Position numbers and translations under genes: made by a program. Below, one piece after another: positions 15,167-24,714 of a stretch of 29,244 nucleotides of DNA (positions are counted from its first letter, which is position 1; each line of letters begins with the position of its first letter). Under the pieces are notes generated by a model. The model saw nothing but the letters and a program-made list of their open reading frames with translations, had not been told where the DNA came from and ran no database searches. The DNA is from Alphaproteobacteria bacterium (GTDB taxonomy: Bacteria > Pseudomonadota > Alphaproteobacteria > Micavibrionales > Micavibrionaceae): the NCBI GenBank assembly GCA_030639165.1, contig DAOWDF010000114.1, positions 1 to 29,244 on the forward strand, written 5' to 3'.

Positions 15167-16078
15167 ACATGATCCGCCACCAAGAACGCAGAATTTAGCG
15201 CAATGCGGATGGTTTAAATACACAGCTCTCGATGCCTCTTTTAGAGTAGACCCCATATTGAATTGCTGATCATAGGCGAGCAAGGTACAAGCCTGAACTG
15301 ATGGTTTATCATCGCCCTTGCGCTTTACCACCATGCGCGAGCTACTACACATCATATCATCAGGATTAACGCCCAGTATATCCCAACACGCCGTAGTTAT
15401 TTCAGGAACATCTATATTTCCTTCCATCTCGGGGAATAACATTAACTGCTTTTGATCATGGGCGTTGATTTTAATATTATGCTCTTTAAAAAACGCAGCA
15501 AAGCCATCTCGCAACTCTGCCTCATCTTCTCCCCAGCGAGTGCGCCCCGCTATATCTATATTAAAACCATTGTCAGAAAGCCACTTTATACCCAGCATCA
15601 TCGGCTTCCATGATTTATCCCCGCGCTCTTCCTCGTGCAATTCTTGCTTAAAATTATCGATAGAAACACGTAATGTCATTTGATCGCCATACTCGCCCTT
15701 AAGGCGCAATAACTCCCCCTCGCACTTCATCATAGGGCGCATAGCATTGGTAAGAACCAGCAGTTTAAAACCGCGCTTGAGGCTCTCCTCCATTATTCTA
15801 ATAATATCAGGATTCATAAATGGCTCACCGCCAGTTATTCCAATCTCTTCAACCGCAATATTATCCTGCTTGATCTCATCCAAATATTCCAAAGCTTCGG
15901 CAAATGTCAAATAAACAAGAGCATCATTCTTCGGCGTAGACTCTATATAGCAATTAGCGCACGCTAAATTGCACAGCGTCCCAGTATTAAACCACAACGT
16001 CTTAAGCGCGGTTAAATCCACCCATGCACGCTTCTCACCATTTGATGTGATACGGGAATTAATAAATTTTTCTTTCAT
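15158..16078 (-). CDS. Radical SAM protein of uncharacterised family, linked to the arsenic cluster
   Basis: A 306-residue radical SAM enzyme. The cluster-binding motif is CNLACANC (Cys36, Cys40, Cys43) and the SAM-binding motif is GGEP (83-86). Six more cysteines in the C-terminal part (Cys231, 244, 264, 293, 297, 304) could hold auxiliary iron-sulfur clusters; the last three sit in HCAKFCVLGGGSCSA at the very end. The ATG at 16078 is chosen over a GTG at 16129 because the conserved part starts there. Canonical ArsS (TIGR04167) has a different C-terminal domain and CNxxCxHCHVDAGP-like motif, so this is a different family with a possibly similar role. The gene is convergent with arsC. The product and substrate are unknown. 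Confidence 0.82.
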   Translation of the reverse strand: MKEKFINSRITSNGEKRAWVDLTALKTLWFNTGTLCNLACANCYIESTPKNDALVYLTFAEALEYLDEIKQDNIAVEEIGITGGEPFMNPDIIRIMEESLKRGFKLLVLTNAMRPMMKCEGELLRLKGEYGDQMTLRVSIDNFKQELHEEERGDKSWKPMMLGIKWLSDNGFNIDIAGRTRWGEDEAELRDGFAAFFKEHNIKINAHDQKQLMLFPEMEGNIDVPEITTACWDILGVNPDDMMCSSSRMVVKRKGDDKPSVQACTLLAYDQQFNMGSTLKEASRAVYLNHPHCAKFCVLGGGSCSA

Positions 16079-16157
16079 GAAATAAACTCTATTATTTAAC
16101 CATCTACACCAGAGTTCGTATATAACCACCTAATAGTTACAAGAAAATGCCATAGCA

Positions 16158-18968
16158 TTATTTACCCACTGAATCGACCCTAGAGGAATCATGAGCCAAC
16201 TCCAGTAGCCACTTATTGAGTATTAAAGAAAAATCCTCTTTTACAACAGGCTTAGATATAAAGTCATTCATGCCAACAGAATAGCACTTACCTTTTTCTG
16301 CACTCAATACATTAGCAGTAAGGGCAATTATTGGGATATTTTCATCACACTTACGTATCTCAAGAGTAGCCTCAAACCCATCCATTACAGGCATATGACA
16401 ATCCATAAATATAATATCATAATCTTCTTCACCTGCCATCTCAACGGCAATTTCTCCATTTACCGCATTATCAACTACACAACCATACCCCTCAAGCATC
16501 TCTGTAATTACAAATACATTAACAGCCACATCTTCAACCAATAAAACACGAGCTTCATAAAATGTAGAATCTAATAATATTTGATTTTTAATATTTTTAT
16601 TGGTTAAGTTTTCCAACTCCTTATCTGTTGGAATAAGTAACGGTATAGAAAACCAAAATTCCGATCCTTCACCTTCAACACTACTAAGCTCAACAACCCC
16701 GCCCATCATTTCAACTAAAGCACTACAAATTGATAGCCCTAAACCCGTTCCACCAGCATTTCGAACAGAGGAAGGGTTCACTTGTGAAAATGCCTTAAAT
16801 AATTGTTCATATTTACCTTCAGGAATTCCAGAGCCTGTATCCCCAACGATAAATTTAATATATTCATCGCCATTGTCATCACTAAACACTAACACCTCAA
16901 GAGAAATAGCCCCCTCATCAGTAAACTTCATCGCATTATTTAACAGATTAATAACCACCTGCCTTATACGACCTTTATCACCTACAATATACTCTGGTAA
17001 ATCATCGTATTTCAGTTTTAAATCCAACCCTTTTTCTTGCATTGGAGTTAAGAAAAGATGATGTACCTCATCAACACAATGATAAATATCAAAAGGCTCA
17101 TTTATAATCTTTATCTTCCCTGCCTCCAAACTACTAAAATCTAGTATTTCATTTAAAATAACTAGCAACGCCCTGCCTGAATTTTGAATTGTTCGTACAT
17201 AATTTTGCTGCTTCTCATTTAGATCAGTATCCGCAATTAAACTAGCCGTTCCTATAACACCATTCATAGGTGTACGAATTTCATGACTCATATTAGCTAG
17301 AAAATCACTTTTAGCTTTTGCAGAATATTCAGCATTCACCTTTGCTTTTTCCAACTCATATGCATGTTTTTGTAGTTTTTCAGTCTGCTCACCTACAAGC
17401 TGATTTACCGCAGATGTTCTACCAGTAATAAACAGTAAAAATACACATAGTAACGTACTAAATAATGATCCTAATATTAAGATAACCCATGGATTCCAGC
17501 CTTGCTCAGAAATCATATAATCTTCTGTAAGACTAAGATGTATACCCCATAAACGCCCCCCAACCTCAAATTTACGCTCTAACTCCATAAATCCTGAATA
17601 TAGTTCATCTTCATAAAGTGAAAAATCCAAGCCACGGTCACTCTCATCATGCAAAAGAATTTTTATGCCTGAATATTCTAAATCCCTTAAAATAACATCA
17701 ATCAAATCATCCATAAAAAATAAAGCCGATACATAGCCTTTTAAATTCTGGCCTTGAGCGCCTCCATTTGCATATACAGGGGCAAATGCAAATATACCAT
17801 CTTCAGTTTCTCCCCCATTCATAAAGCTTATTTTTGAAGTAATCGTTATATCTCCAGTATTACGCGCCCTAATAAAAGCCTCTCGTTGTTTTCTATCAAA
17901 GGTTATATCTGCTCCAAAATATTGCTTATTATTTTCATATGGCTCAATGTAATTTACTATAACATGGCCTTCTTCGTTTATATCCTCATCATACATCAAC
18001 TGATCATATGGATTTTTGATACTAAACTCTGCAAACCCTTCAGCTTGTACAGACCTAACAAAAGATTCTAATTCATCACTTAATACGTAGGAGTTAAATG
18101 ATAATAACTTTACTCCTTTATTATACTCTAGAAATAAATCAACAAATTTTTTAAATTCTACTCTCTCTACATAGCTAGAGCTTTCATAAAATCGTTGAAT
18201 GTAATGCAATAAGTCAAAAGCATGTGTGAAATGCTCTTGTAATTCTAGGGACATATTATCCGCACGTTGCTCAAACCTAGTGCTAATAACATTATTCTCA
18301 AAATTCCGTGAACTTATAAAGACTATGACGACACAACAGAACAATATTAAAACAGGTAATATGACAGAAACTCGACGTTTCATCTCTATTATATTTTTCT
18401 TCGCAAGACCCACTACTATCAACGGCATAAAAACCATCACACCCACAGTATCACCAAGCCACCACTTCCCCCAACTTAGAAAAAAATCTTCCGGATTAAT
18501 AACCCCTGCAAGCAACAATGCTATCATGGCAAATGAAGCTGAAATAATACAACTAACCACCCCCCCCATGAATAGAAAGTTAAAGATATCCTTTTCTTGC
18601 TCTAATGGTGTTGGAAATTTAATATATTTCTTAATCAAAAAGCTACCACAAATAGCCTGCAAAGTTGCACCACTAGACACAATAAACAAAAGGCATAAAG
18701 AAGTATTAGATAGAAGGTCATTACCAGCATCAATTGCAATATAATAATTAGTTAGCGCAGCCCCAAAAAAAACACCTAGCGAAATCTTATATCCAAACAA
18801 CAATATTGCTGCCAGCGCAACGCCAGAGGCAGGCCACACAATACTTCCAATCTCTGGGGGTACAGTCAGCAAAAGCCCAAGCTGGCCAAAGGCAAAGTAA
18901 ATCAGAGATAATGCTATAATTTGCAATATCCATTTAGCCAATAAAAATATTTTCACTAAACCACCCAC
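16158..18968 (-). CDS. MASE1-CHASE hybrid sensor histidine kinase
   Basis: A 936-residue inner-membrane sensor kinase. Residues 1-195 are a MASE1 multispanning sensor ([16 protein letters not shown] at about 34-49), and 200-220 is a further membrane segment. A CHASE ligand-binding domain in the periplasm covers about 240-480 and is followed by another membrane segment (about 493-515). The HisKA domain has the phosphorylated His562 in [11 protein letters not shown]. The ATPase domain has [17 protein letters not shown] and [10 protein letters not shown]-terminal receiver has Asp856 in [10 protein letters not shown]. There is no Hpt domain and no separate regulator next to it, so its phosphorelay partner is elsewhere. 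The start is a GTG (18968); a second GTG at 18956 is an alternative. The ligand is unknown. Confidence 0.9.
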   Translation of the reverse strand: MGGLVKIFLLAKWILQIIALSLIYFAFGQLGLLLTVPPEIGSIVWPASGVALAAILLFGYKISLGVFFGAALTNYYIAIDAGNDLLSNTSLCLLFIVSSGATLQAICGSFLIKKYIKFPTPLEQEKDIFNFLFMGGVVSCIISASFAMIALLLAGVINPEDFFLSWGKWWLGDTVGVMVFMPLIVVGLAKKNIIEMKRRVSVILPVLILFCCVVIVFISSRNFENNVISTRFEQRADNMSLELQEHFTHAFDLLHYIQRFYESSSYVERVEFKKFVDLFLEYNKGVKLLSFNSYVLSDELESFVRSVQAEGFAEFSIKNPYDQLMYDEDINEEGHVIVNYIEPYENNKQYFGADITFDRKQREAFIRARNTGDITITSKISFMNGGETEDGIFAFAPVYANGGAQGQNLKGYVSALFFMDDLIDVILRDLEYSGIKILLHDESDRGLDFSLYEDELYSGFMELERKFEVGGRLWGIHLSLTEDYMISEQGWNPWVILILGSLFSTLLCVFLLFITGRTSAVNQLVGEQTEKLQKHAYELEKAKVNAEYSAKAKSDFLANMSHEIRTPMNGVIGTASLIADTDLNEKQQNYVRTIQNSGRALLVILNEILDFSSLEAGKIKIINEPFDIYHCVDEVHHLFLTPMQEKGLDLKLKYDDLPEYIVGDKGRIRQVVINLLNNAMKFTDEGAISLEVLVFSDDNGDEYIKFIVGDTGSGIPEGKYEQLFKAFSQVNPSSVRNAGGTGLGLSICSALVEMMGGVVELSSVEGEGSEFWFSIPLLIPTDKELENLTNKNIKNQILLDSTFYEARVLLVEDVAVNVFVITEMLEGYGCVVDNAVNGEIAVEMAGEEDYDIIFMDCHMPVMDGFEATLEIRKCDENIPIIALTANVLSAEKGKCYSVGMNDFISKPVVKEDFSLILNKWLLELAHDSSRVDSVGK

Positions 18969-19089
18969 ACAAGTACTATATACATAACGATATCAATTTA
19001 ATAAGAGCCAATAGCATTTGTAAATCATTATTATTAAATATTGTACACGCATAATATATACGAAATAACAATTATAATCATCAGAAAAA

Positions 19090-22000
19090 TCAAGCCGCCT
19101 TGATAAGCCTTTCCTCAACAAACAGCTGAACAGCCTTGTAATCCGTCTTACCGCTTCCAAGCACTGGTATATGATCAGTCTCCATAATTGTTTTAGGAAC
19201 AGATAGCTCGGTAATCCCATTTTCCGCCGCATAAGCTGACAGCTCTTTTTTATTTGCATTTTTTTTCGTAGTAACAAATATAAGCTGCTCACCTTTACGT
19301 GCATCAGGAATACTCACCACGGCATGCTGCTCCTCTGGGTAAATAGCCTGCACCATTGCCTCAACGCTAGTCAGAGACACCATCTCACCTGCAATTTTTG
19401 CAAAGCGCTTAGCGCGCCCTAAAATTACCACATAGCCCTGATCATCAATATCAACTATATCTCCAGTATCATACCAACCATCCTCAGGCGGTTCCAATAC
19501 ACTAGGGTTATCATCCCTATAATAACCAAGCATCACATTAGGGCCTTTCACAAATAAGCGTCCGCCCTTATCTACTCCTGCGACCTCTTCCAGCCTATAT
19601 TCAATACCAGGCAACAACCTACCAACCGAGCCATCTTTCATATGCATCGGCGAGTTAAGTGCCAGCGCAGGAGACGTCTCTGTCGCTCCATAGCCCTCTA
19701 AAACCCGAACCCCAAAACGATCCATATAAAGCCTGCGCGTTTCTTCCTTGACCTTTTCCGCTCCTGCAAAAATATAGCGCATACGGTAGAAATCATAAGT
19801 ATTAGCCTTACGTGCATATCCATTAAGAAACGTATCGGTTCCAAACATAATGGTAGCATTAGAAGAATACACCAGCTCTGGCACTATGCGGTAATGCAGC
19901 GGGCTAGGGTAAAGGAAAGTTTTTACACCAGAAAGTATTGGCAGCAAAGTCCCGCCAGTCAGACCAAAAGAATGGAACATCGGCAAGCAATTAAACACTA
20001 TATCCTGATTGTTAAAATCAACCCTAGATGATAACTGCACTATATTGCTCATAATATTATTATGGCTTAGCACAACCCCTTTTGGCATACCCTCAGATCC
20101 GGAAGTAAATAAAATCAACGCCGGATCTTCTGGGTTAATTTTTTGCTTTTTATGAATCTTGGCGGCGGATGCTAATAAAGCAACAGCCTTATCAAAAGAC
20201 CCAATGCCCTTAATTATATCTTCCAGATAAATAATTTTAGTATGCTTCTCCAGCTCCTCAATAACATCTTCCATACGGCTCAATTTTACAAAACGCTTGG
20301 AAGTTAGAACCGTTTTCACACTTGCAGTTTCACAAGCCGAAAGCAGAGATTTCACCCCAGCAGAAAAATTAAGCATCGCAGGAACTCTGCCATATGCCTG
20401 CAAGGCAAAGAAACTTGTAATCGCCCCGATAGAGTTAGGAAGCATAAGCCCCACATTCTCTCCCTTTTCTGTCACAGCAGATAGCTCACGCCCAATAACA
20501 ACAGAACCGCGAACAAGTTTTTTAAACTTCATGGATTTACGCTCTATATCCTCCGCTATAATTGCATCCTTGCCATTAATATTATGCGCATCCAGTAACG
20601 CCTCATACAAAGTTTGCTTCCTGTTGCTAGTAACAAACATCATCTCTTCCATCAAATCATAAAGCTGACGCCCTGCTGCAGCGCGGCGCGCCCTACCCTT
20701 AACTTCTTCATCTATTTTGAATTTGCGCGGCTCCAAAATTGTAATAGTGATCTTAGGAAACCTCCGCATTGGAACCTTACCCTTAAGACGAGCAAGGAAA
20801 GTATGCTGAACCCCATCAAGCCTTATCGGTAATATAACCGCATCTGCCTTATCAGCAATCATACCGGGGCCATCATAAACCTTCATCAAAGCGCCGGTTT
20901 CGGTCAAACGGCCTTCAGGAAAAATCACGACTTGGCGACCTCCCTCAACTTTGCGGATAAGCTCTTTCAAGGAAAATGGATTTGTTGGATCAAGCGGAAA
21001 AGTATCAACCAACTTTAAAAACGGCCTCACCCAAACCCAGTTTGCAACATGACTATTCACCGCAAACATCGGGCGACCAGGCAAAAAGGCAGCCAATAAT
21101 GGCGGGTCAAGCAACGACACGTGATTACCTACAATAACTGCGCGCTTACCTGCCTTTTCAAAATTATCAAGCCCCACTACTTCAACATTATAAAGCAGCT
21201 TGAAAAGCCCTTGTAATAAGCTTTTAAATAAATAATCAGGCAGCAACTTACATATATAAATAGCAACAAATGCATTCATAACGGCAAAGGCCAAAAACAG
21301 CTCTCTTATTTCCCAACCCTTCAATATCAAAACAGCAGATATAGCCGAAGATGCAACGATAAATAAAGAATTCATGATAGCACTACCCGCCAAAACGCGC
21401 GCGCGCATATCCTCCGCTGTGTAATGCTGGATCATCGTATTTAAAGGCACAACAAACAGGCCTCCACATAGGGCAATCATTGATATATCAATTACAATCC
21501 GCCAGTTAGAAACCTCACCTAAAAATACATTTATACTCAACAGATCTTCGGAAAACCCAGCAACAGAGCCATTGGCAAAATATAAATCAATAGAAAAAAT
21601 AGTAATGCCGAGCGCGGCTAGCGGCACATAAATCGCCTCAACCCGCCCCCTCAACAAGCGATTATTAAGCAGCCCACCAACAGCAATACCTATAGAAAAT
21701 ATAGCAAGAAAGAATGCCAGAACATATTCATTAGCTCCTAATGTACCGCCAACATAATTAGGCATCTGCGCCATAAACATACCGCCCAGAAAATAAAACC
21801 AAGCAACGCCTATAATTGCCCGCACGACATTACGCTTTTGACTAAATGTCTGCTTCAAAATATCAACGGTTTCAGTTACGGGATTAAAATTTAACTTCAA
21901 ATCAGCAGCTTTCGGCAGTGCTTCTGGTATAAAACGGCTAGCCAAATAACCGCTTAAAGCGCATAAAACAAGCAACCCACAAACAAGCAGCTTACCCGCG

Positions 22001-22518
22001 CCCAATGTAATTAAAACAGTGCCCGCAATAGTACCCAGCAAAATAGCCAAAAACGTGCCTGTATTAAGCAAAGCATTCCCGCCTATCAGCTCATCATCTT
22101 CCAGATGTTGCGGTAAAATAGAATATTTACTTGGCCCAAAAAACGCAGATTGCGTTCCAAGCGCAAATAACACCATAAATGACAAGACTATAGACCCGCT
22201 TAGGATTGCTGCTGCCCCAAGCAAAGCAATAGCTATCTCTGCGAGCTTAATTATCCTTATTACGCGGTGCTTCGGAAATTTATCGGCAAGCTGCCCGCCC
22301 AGCGCAGAAAATAATACAAACGGTAGAATAAATAACCCAGCGGCCAAAGTAACCAACAGCTCCTGATTTTCTACATAGCTTGTACCTACCCCATAAAGCA
22401 ATAATACGACCAACGCATTTTTAAACAAATTATCATGAAACGCCCCAAGAAACTGGGTGACAAATAACGGTAAAAACCGCTTATCATTTAATAATGCAAA
22501 TTGATTACTTTTACTCAT
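19090..22518 (-). CDS. aas: LplT-Aas fusion: lysophospholipid transporter, acyltransferase and acyl-ACP synthetase
   Basis: A 1142-residue three-part protein for recycling lysophospholipids at the inner membrane. Residues 1-425 are an MFS transporter of the LplT type (FLGAFHDNLFKNALVV, 23-38). Residues about 440-630 are a PlsC acyltransferase with NHVSLLD (His466, Asp471) and FPEGR (about 533-537). Residues about 640-1142 are an AMP-forming acyl-ACP synthetase with the P-loop LFTSGSEGMPKGVV (803-816), GYGATETSP and YDTGD. In E. coli LplT and Aas are separate neighbours; here all three activities are one chain, a fusion known in other bacteria. The ATG has AAGGG 8 bases upstream. Two lipase-like genes lie directly upstream in the same operon, which fits phospholipid turnover. 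Confidence 0.92.
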   Translation of the reverse strand: MSKSNQFALLNDKRFLPLFVTQFLGAFHDNLFKNALVVLLLYGVGTSYVENQELLVTLAAGLFILPFVLFSALGGQLADKFPKHRVIRIIKLAEIAIALLGAAAILSGSIVLSFMVLFALGTQSAFFGPSKYSILPQHLEDDELIGGNALLNTGTFLAILLGTIAGTVLITLGAGKLLVCGLLVLCALSGYLASRFIPEALPKAADLKLNFNPVTETVDILKQTFSQKRNVVRAIIGVAWFYFLGGMFMAQMPNYVGGTLGANEYVLAFFLAIFSIGIAVGGLLNNRLLRGRVEAIYVPLAALGITIFSIDLYFANGSVAGFSEDLLSINVFLGEVSNWRIVIDISMIALCGGLFVVPLNTMIQHYTAEDMRARVLAGSAIMNSLFIVASSAISAVLILKGWEIRELFLAFAVMNAFVAIYICKLLPDYLFKSLLQGLFKLLYNVEVVGLDNFEKAGKRAVIVGNHVSLLDPPLLAAFLPGRPMFAVNSHVANWVWVRPFLKLVDTFPLDPTNPFSLKELIRKVEGGRQVVIFPEGRLTETGALMKVYDGPGMIADKADAVILPIRLDGVQHTFLARLKGKVPMRRFPKITITILEPRKFKIDEEVKGRARRAAAGRQLYDLMEEMMFVTSNRKQTLYEALLDAHNINGKDAIIAEDIERKSMKFKKLVRGSVVIGRELSAVTEKGENVGLMLPNSIGAITSFFALQAYGRVPAMLNFSAGVKSLLSACETASVKTVLTSKRFVKLSRMEDVIEELEKHTKIIYLEDIIKGIGSFDKAVALLASAAKIHKKQKINPEDPALILFTSGSEGMPKGVVLSHNNIMSNIVQLSSRVDFNNQDIVFNCLPMFHSFGLTGGTLLPILSGVKTFLYPSPLHYRIVPELVYSSNATIMFGTDTFLNGYARKANTYDFYRMRYIFAGAEKVKEETRRLYMDRFGVRVLEGYGATETSPALALNSPMHMKDGSVGRLLPGIEYRLEEVAGVDKGGRLFVKGPNVMLGYYRDDNPSVLEPPEDGWYDTGDIVDIDDQGYVVILGRAKRFAKIAGEMVSLTSVEAMVQAIYPEEQHAVVSIPDARKGEQLIFVTTKKNANKKELSAYAAENGITELSVPKTIMETDHIPVLGSGKTDYKAVQLFVEERLIKAA

Positions 22519-22538
22519 AATTCTACCCTTTCAAATTC

Positions 22539-23429
22539 CTAATGCCTTTCAGAGGCATCTACATGCAAAAATTGTCCGTTTTCTATAAAATAAATGGCTT
22601 GCTTCACAGTTTGCCTACCCCAAAGCATCAAGGTATGGCTTCCTTTGACTTGTATAAAATCAGCAGCAAGCTCAATTTGCGCGGAATCCCTTGAAACAAC
22701 AACATCATTATCTTGTCCAGCCAATGGGTTTAGACCTAGCTTATTGCCTGTCCCCCCAATCATAACCCCTATAGGAACTTTCACAGGCGGTAGTTCCCCA
22801 GCCCCTTTAGTTGTTAAGTCATAGCCAGCACGACCACAAACCCACTCAAACAAACCGTTAAACTGTGGCTGTTCACTAACCAAATCAGCAACAAATGATC
22901 CACCATGCGGCGAAGCTATATTGACTATATTACCAAGTTCAAGGCGGCTATACCATTCATGATCTTTAGCCAGCAGCGCCCTTACTATTAGGCCGCCCAT
23001 ACTATGTGCAACAAAAGATACCTTCTCCACCCCTTCAAGATCTCCTATCAGTGAAGAAAGCCTATCAGCATGCCCAACACTATCTGCACGATTACTTGCA
23101 AAATTCCAGATTAAGGTTTCATAACCACGATCCCTTAACCCCTTCTCCATAGAGGAAAAAGTAGAAATTATATTATTAAGACCAGGAACTATAATAACTA
23201 GGTGACTATTACGTGGAGAAAGACCGCGCTCCCTCCGCTCATCAATAACGGACAAACACTCTTCTTTTGTTTGTTTCTTCCATGTCCTACCTGTAGGGCT
23301 AAGAACACGATAACGGCAATTAACCTCATTTTTTTGTATGCGCCAACCAGCATAGAAGTATATATCATAATATTTTCGCCAGCCCGGCAAAACAGCCATA
23401 GATATTTGCGCTAGCCCTTTATTTTTCAT
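22539..23429 (-). CDS. Alpha/beta hydrolase, lipase-like, without signal peptide
   Basis: A 296-residue serine hydrolase. The nucleophile elbow is AHSMGGL with Ser143. VPGLNN (81-86) forms the oxyanion region, and the likely acid and base are an Asp in GQDNDVVVS and the His in VKGSHTLML near the C-terminus. The GSHTLML and SPHGG segments resemble the exported hydrolase encoded just upstream, so the two are probably paralogues that have diverged strongly. No signal peptide is seen, but the first 30 residues contain an amphipathic WRKYYDIYFYAGWR stretch that could touch membranes. Its start lies inside the upstream gene (11-bp overlap) and its stop is 20 bases before aas. A lipase or phospholipase role is inferred from the operon. 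Confidence 0.78.
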   Translation of the reverse strand: MKNKGLAQISMAVLPGWRKYYDIYFYAGWRIQKNEVNCRYRVLSPTGRTWKKQTKEECLSVIDERRERGLSPRNSHLVIIVPGLNNIISTFSSMEKGLRDRGYETLIWNFASNRADSVGHADRLSSLIGDLEGVEKVSFVAHSMGGLIVRALLAKDHEWYSRLELGNIVNIASPHGGSFVADLVSEQPQFNGLFEWVCGRAGYDLTTKGAGELPPVKVPIGVMIGGTGNKLGLNPLAGQDNDVVVSRDSAQIELAADFIQVKGSHTLMLWGRQTVKQAIYFIENGQFLHVDASERH

Positions 23430-24150
23430 GGTTGAATACCCCGTTTTTTAGGAATTGAGCTATTTGTATATGCACATCTGTCTTATCCATTATAAAAGTA
23501 TGAGTACCGTTCACACTTACATGATCTTTCATACCTTCCAGCTTTGTCTTTTCAACCGTTACACGGCCATCACTTTTGCCAGGCGTAACAAAAGCAGCAA
23601 CAAAGTAAGGCCACTCCTTGGTTCCTGCTATAATGCCCAAATCATAATATATATCACTTTTATTTTTAGACTGAGCCTCCGTAGTAAGCTCATCTCCCGC
23701 AGAACCATAATACCATTTATAAGGCGCTATATTGTGAATCAGATCAGACACCTCACTACCACCATTAGGAGGCGCAAGCATCACAACACGCCCCAAACTA
23801 TGTTCTGGAATTATATCCTTATAATTATCAAGATAACGCCTAGCCACAAGCCCTCCCATAGAGTGAGTAACTATATGCACCTGCCCTGCGCTACGCCAAA
23901 ATTCTTCTGTTAAAAATTTAGACCTTAAATATTTTGCTATACCATCAATATTATTATCAGTTGAAGGGTATGTGATGTTTAAAGTTTTATAACCTGCGCT
24001 TTGCAAATAATCTTCAACATTAATCATAGAACTGCTGGTTCTGGCTATACCGTGCAATATAACAACCGTCTCTTTTTTATCCGCAGCCTGCGCAAAATTA
24101 CCTAGAGATATTACAAAAAATAAAACCAAACAAACTCTAACAGCAAACAT
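23419..24150 (-). CDS. Exported lipase-like alpha/beta hydrolase
   Basis: A 243-residue serine hydrolase with a Sec signal peptide (residues 1-22, ending NFAQA before ADKKE), so periplasmic or secreted. ILHGIART (31-38) is the oxyanion region, THSMGGLVARRY holds the nucleophile Ser97, and an Asp in SDGRVTVE and His in NGTHTFIM complete the likely triad. APPNGGSEVSDL is typical of bacterial triacylglycerol lipases and esterases of this group. The ATG at 24150 is preferred over a GTG at 24165 because GGAG lies 11 bases before it and a promoter fits upstream. It heads the operon hydrolase-hydrolase-aas and overlaps the second hydrolase by 11 bp. It may release fatty acids or lysophospholipids that the fusion protein then takes up; this is inference. 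Confidence 0.8.
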   Translation of the reverse strand: MFAVRVCLVLFFVISLGNFAQAADKKETVVILHGIARTSSSMINVEDYLQSAGYKTLNITYPSTDNNIDGIAKYLRSKFLTEEFWRSAGQVHIVTHSMGGLVARRYLDNYKDIIPEHSLGRVVMLAPPNGGSEVSDLIHNIAPYKWYYGSAGDELTTEAQSKNKSDIYYDLGIIAGTKEWPYFVAAFVTPGKSDGRVTVEKTKLEGMKDHVSVNGTHTFIMDKTDVHIQIAQFLKNGVFNHEK

Positions 24151-24174
24151 TATTAATAACTCCACTTAAAGGTA

Positions 24175-24202
24175 AGTATATATTATTTACAAGATAGCCC
24201 AA
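24175..24202 (-). promoter_or_regulatory. Putative promoter of the lipase-aas operon
   Basis: On the minus strand TTGGGC (24202-24197) and TATACT (24180-24175) are 16 bases apart. The predicted start is near 24168, giving a leader of about 18 bases that carries the GGAG of the ATG at 24150. The operator-like repeats at 24247-24281 lie 45-80 bases upstream of the -35. Confidence 0.45.
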
Positions 24203-24246
24203 ACAATATGGCTCCAACCTAGTATATTTACCTAACAAACATTAAA

Positions 24247-24281
24247 ACACTATTAATTTAACAGTGTTCATTTAATAGTGT
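24247..24281. repeat. Three copies of a TTAAYAGTGT motif, operator-like
   Basis: ACACTATTAA (24247-24256) and TTAACAGTGT (24258-24267) form a near-perfect 21-base palindrome with a single mismatch. A third copy, TTAATAGTGT (24272-24281), follows in direct orientation 14 bases after the second and is a perfect inverse of the first. The arrangement resembles a binding array for a dimeric regulator. It may control the lipase operon or be left over from the mobile element on its right. Confidence 0.5.
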
Positions 24282-24405
24282 CGCATAGCTCATGCGTATT
24301 CACAACAAAAAAATTAACGCTGTTCATAATGTGGGCGCACCAATCGTGCAGCGTACGTATCAGCGCTCATCGCATGTAATTTTTATAGGGGGAGTAAATA
24401 TATGG
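24282..24405. other. Non-coding remnant between operator repeats and truncated integrase
   Basis: No convincing gene is seen here. A short 5-bp inverted repeat (CGCAT at 24282-24286 and ATGCG at 24292-24296) and several partly similar GCGTA/GCGCT/CGCATG words occur. A 64-codon frame starting at 24292 has no ribosome binding site and no recognisable content. The stretch joins the integrase fragment at about 24406, so it may be the far side of a deletion. Confidence 0.4.
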
Positions 24406-24714
24406 TACAGCTTCGAAAGTATTGGTATTACTAACCTTGGACAATGCTTTCTTTTTTTGCTTATCAAGGGAGGGGTCAATGCCTAAAGCTATTAACTCTT
24501 TCGCTTTTAGCATGGCATCACGTGCCTGTTTAAGGGTAACGGCTGGATAAACGCCTATTGATAAACGCTTTTCTTTATTATCAATGCGGTATTTCAAACG
24601 CCAATATTTAGAGCCACTAGGGGTTACTTCCAAATATAAGCCTTTTCCATCACCTAGCTTGTATGGCTTGGCTTTACCCTTGGCGTTCTTGCATTCACTG
24701 TCTTTAAGCTTCAT
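24367..24714 (-). pseudogene. Truncated tyrosine-type integrase, arm-binding domain only
   Basis: The 115-residue frame begins as a normal tyrosine integrase of the DUF4102 type: KLGDGKGLYLEVTPSGSKYW (19-38), RLSIGVYPAVTLKQAR (50-65) and the linker IDPSLDKQKKK (79-89). Homology stops at NTFEAV (residues 98-103, near base 24406), exactly where the core-binding domain should begin. The last 12 residues are unrelated and the whole catalytic domain with its Arg, His and Tyr residues is missing. It cannot be an active recombinase. It points away from a tRNA-Ser gene whose 3' end is 176 bases upstream, the usual layout of a genomic island integrase, so this is the scar of an island that was mostly deleted. 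Confidence 0.82.

Noticed and set aside
15158..16078. Selenocysteine or canonical ArsS in the radical SAM gene
   Set aside because: Some ArsS proteins use an in-frame TGA near the C-terminus. This frame has no internal TGA and its domain structure differs from TIGR04167.
16136..16142. GTTACAA half-site upstream of the radical SAM gene as a second operator
   Set aside because: The matching half-site 7 bases away is missing. A single AT-rich 7-mer is expected several times in a window this size.
18969..19089. Terminator or small RNA between aas and the histidine kinase
   Set aside because: Only a weak 5-bp AT-rich inverted repeat is present, with no T run after it.
24292..24486. A 64-codon frame across the integrase end
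   Set aside because: No ribosome binding site, no homology seen, and it overlaps the integrase fragment on the other strand.
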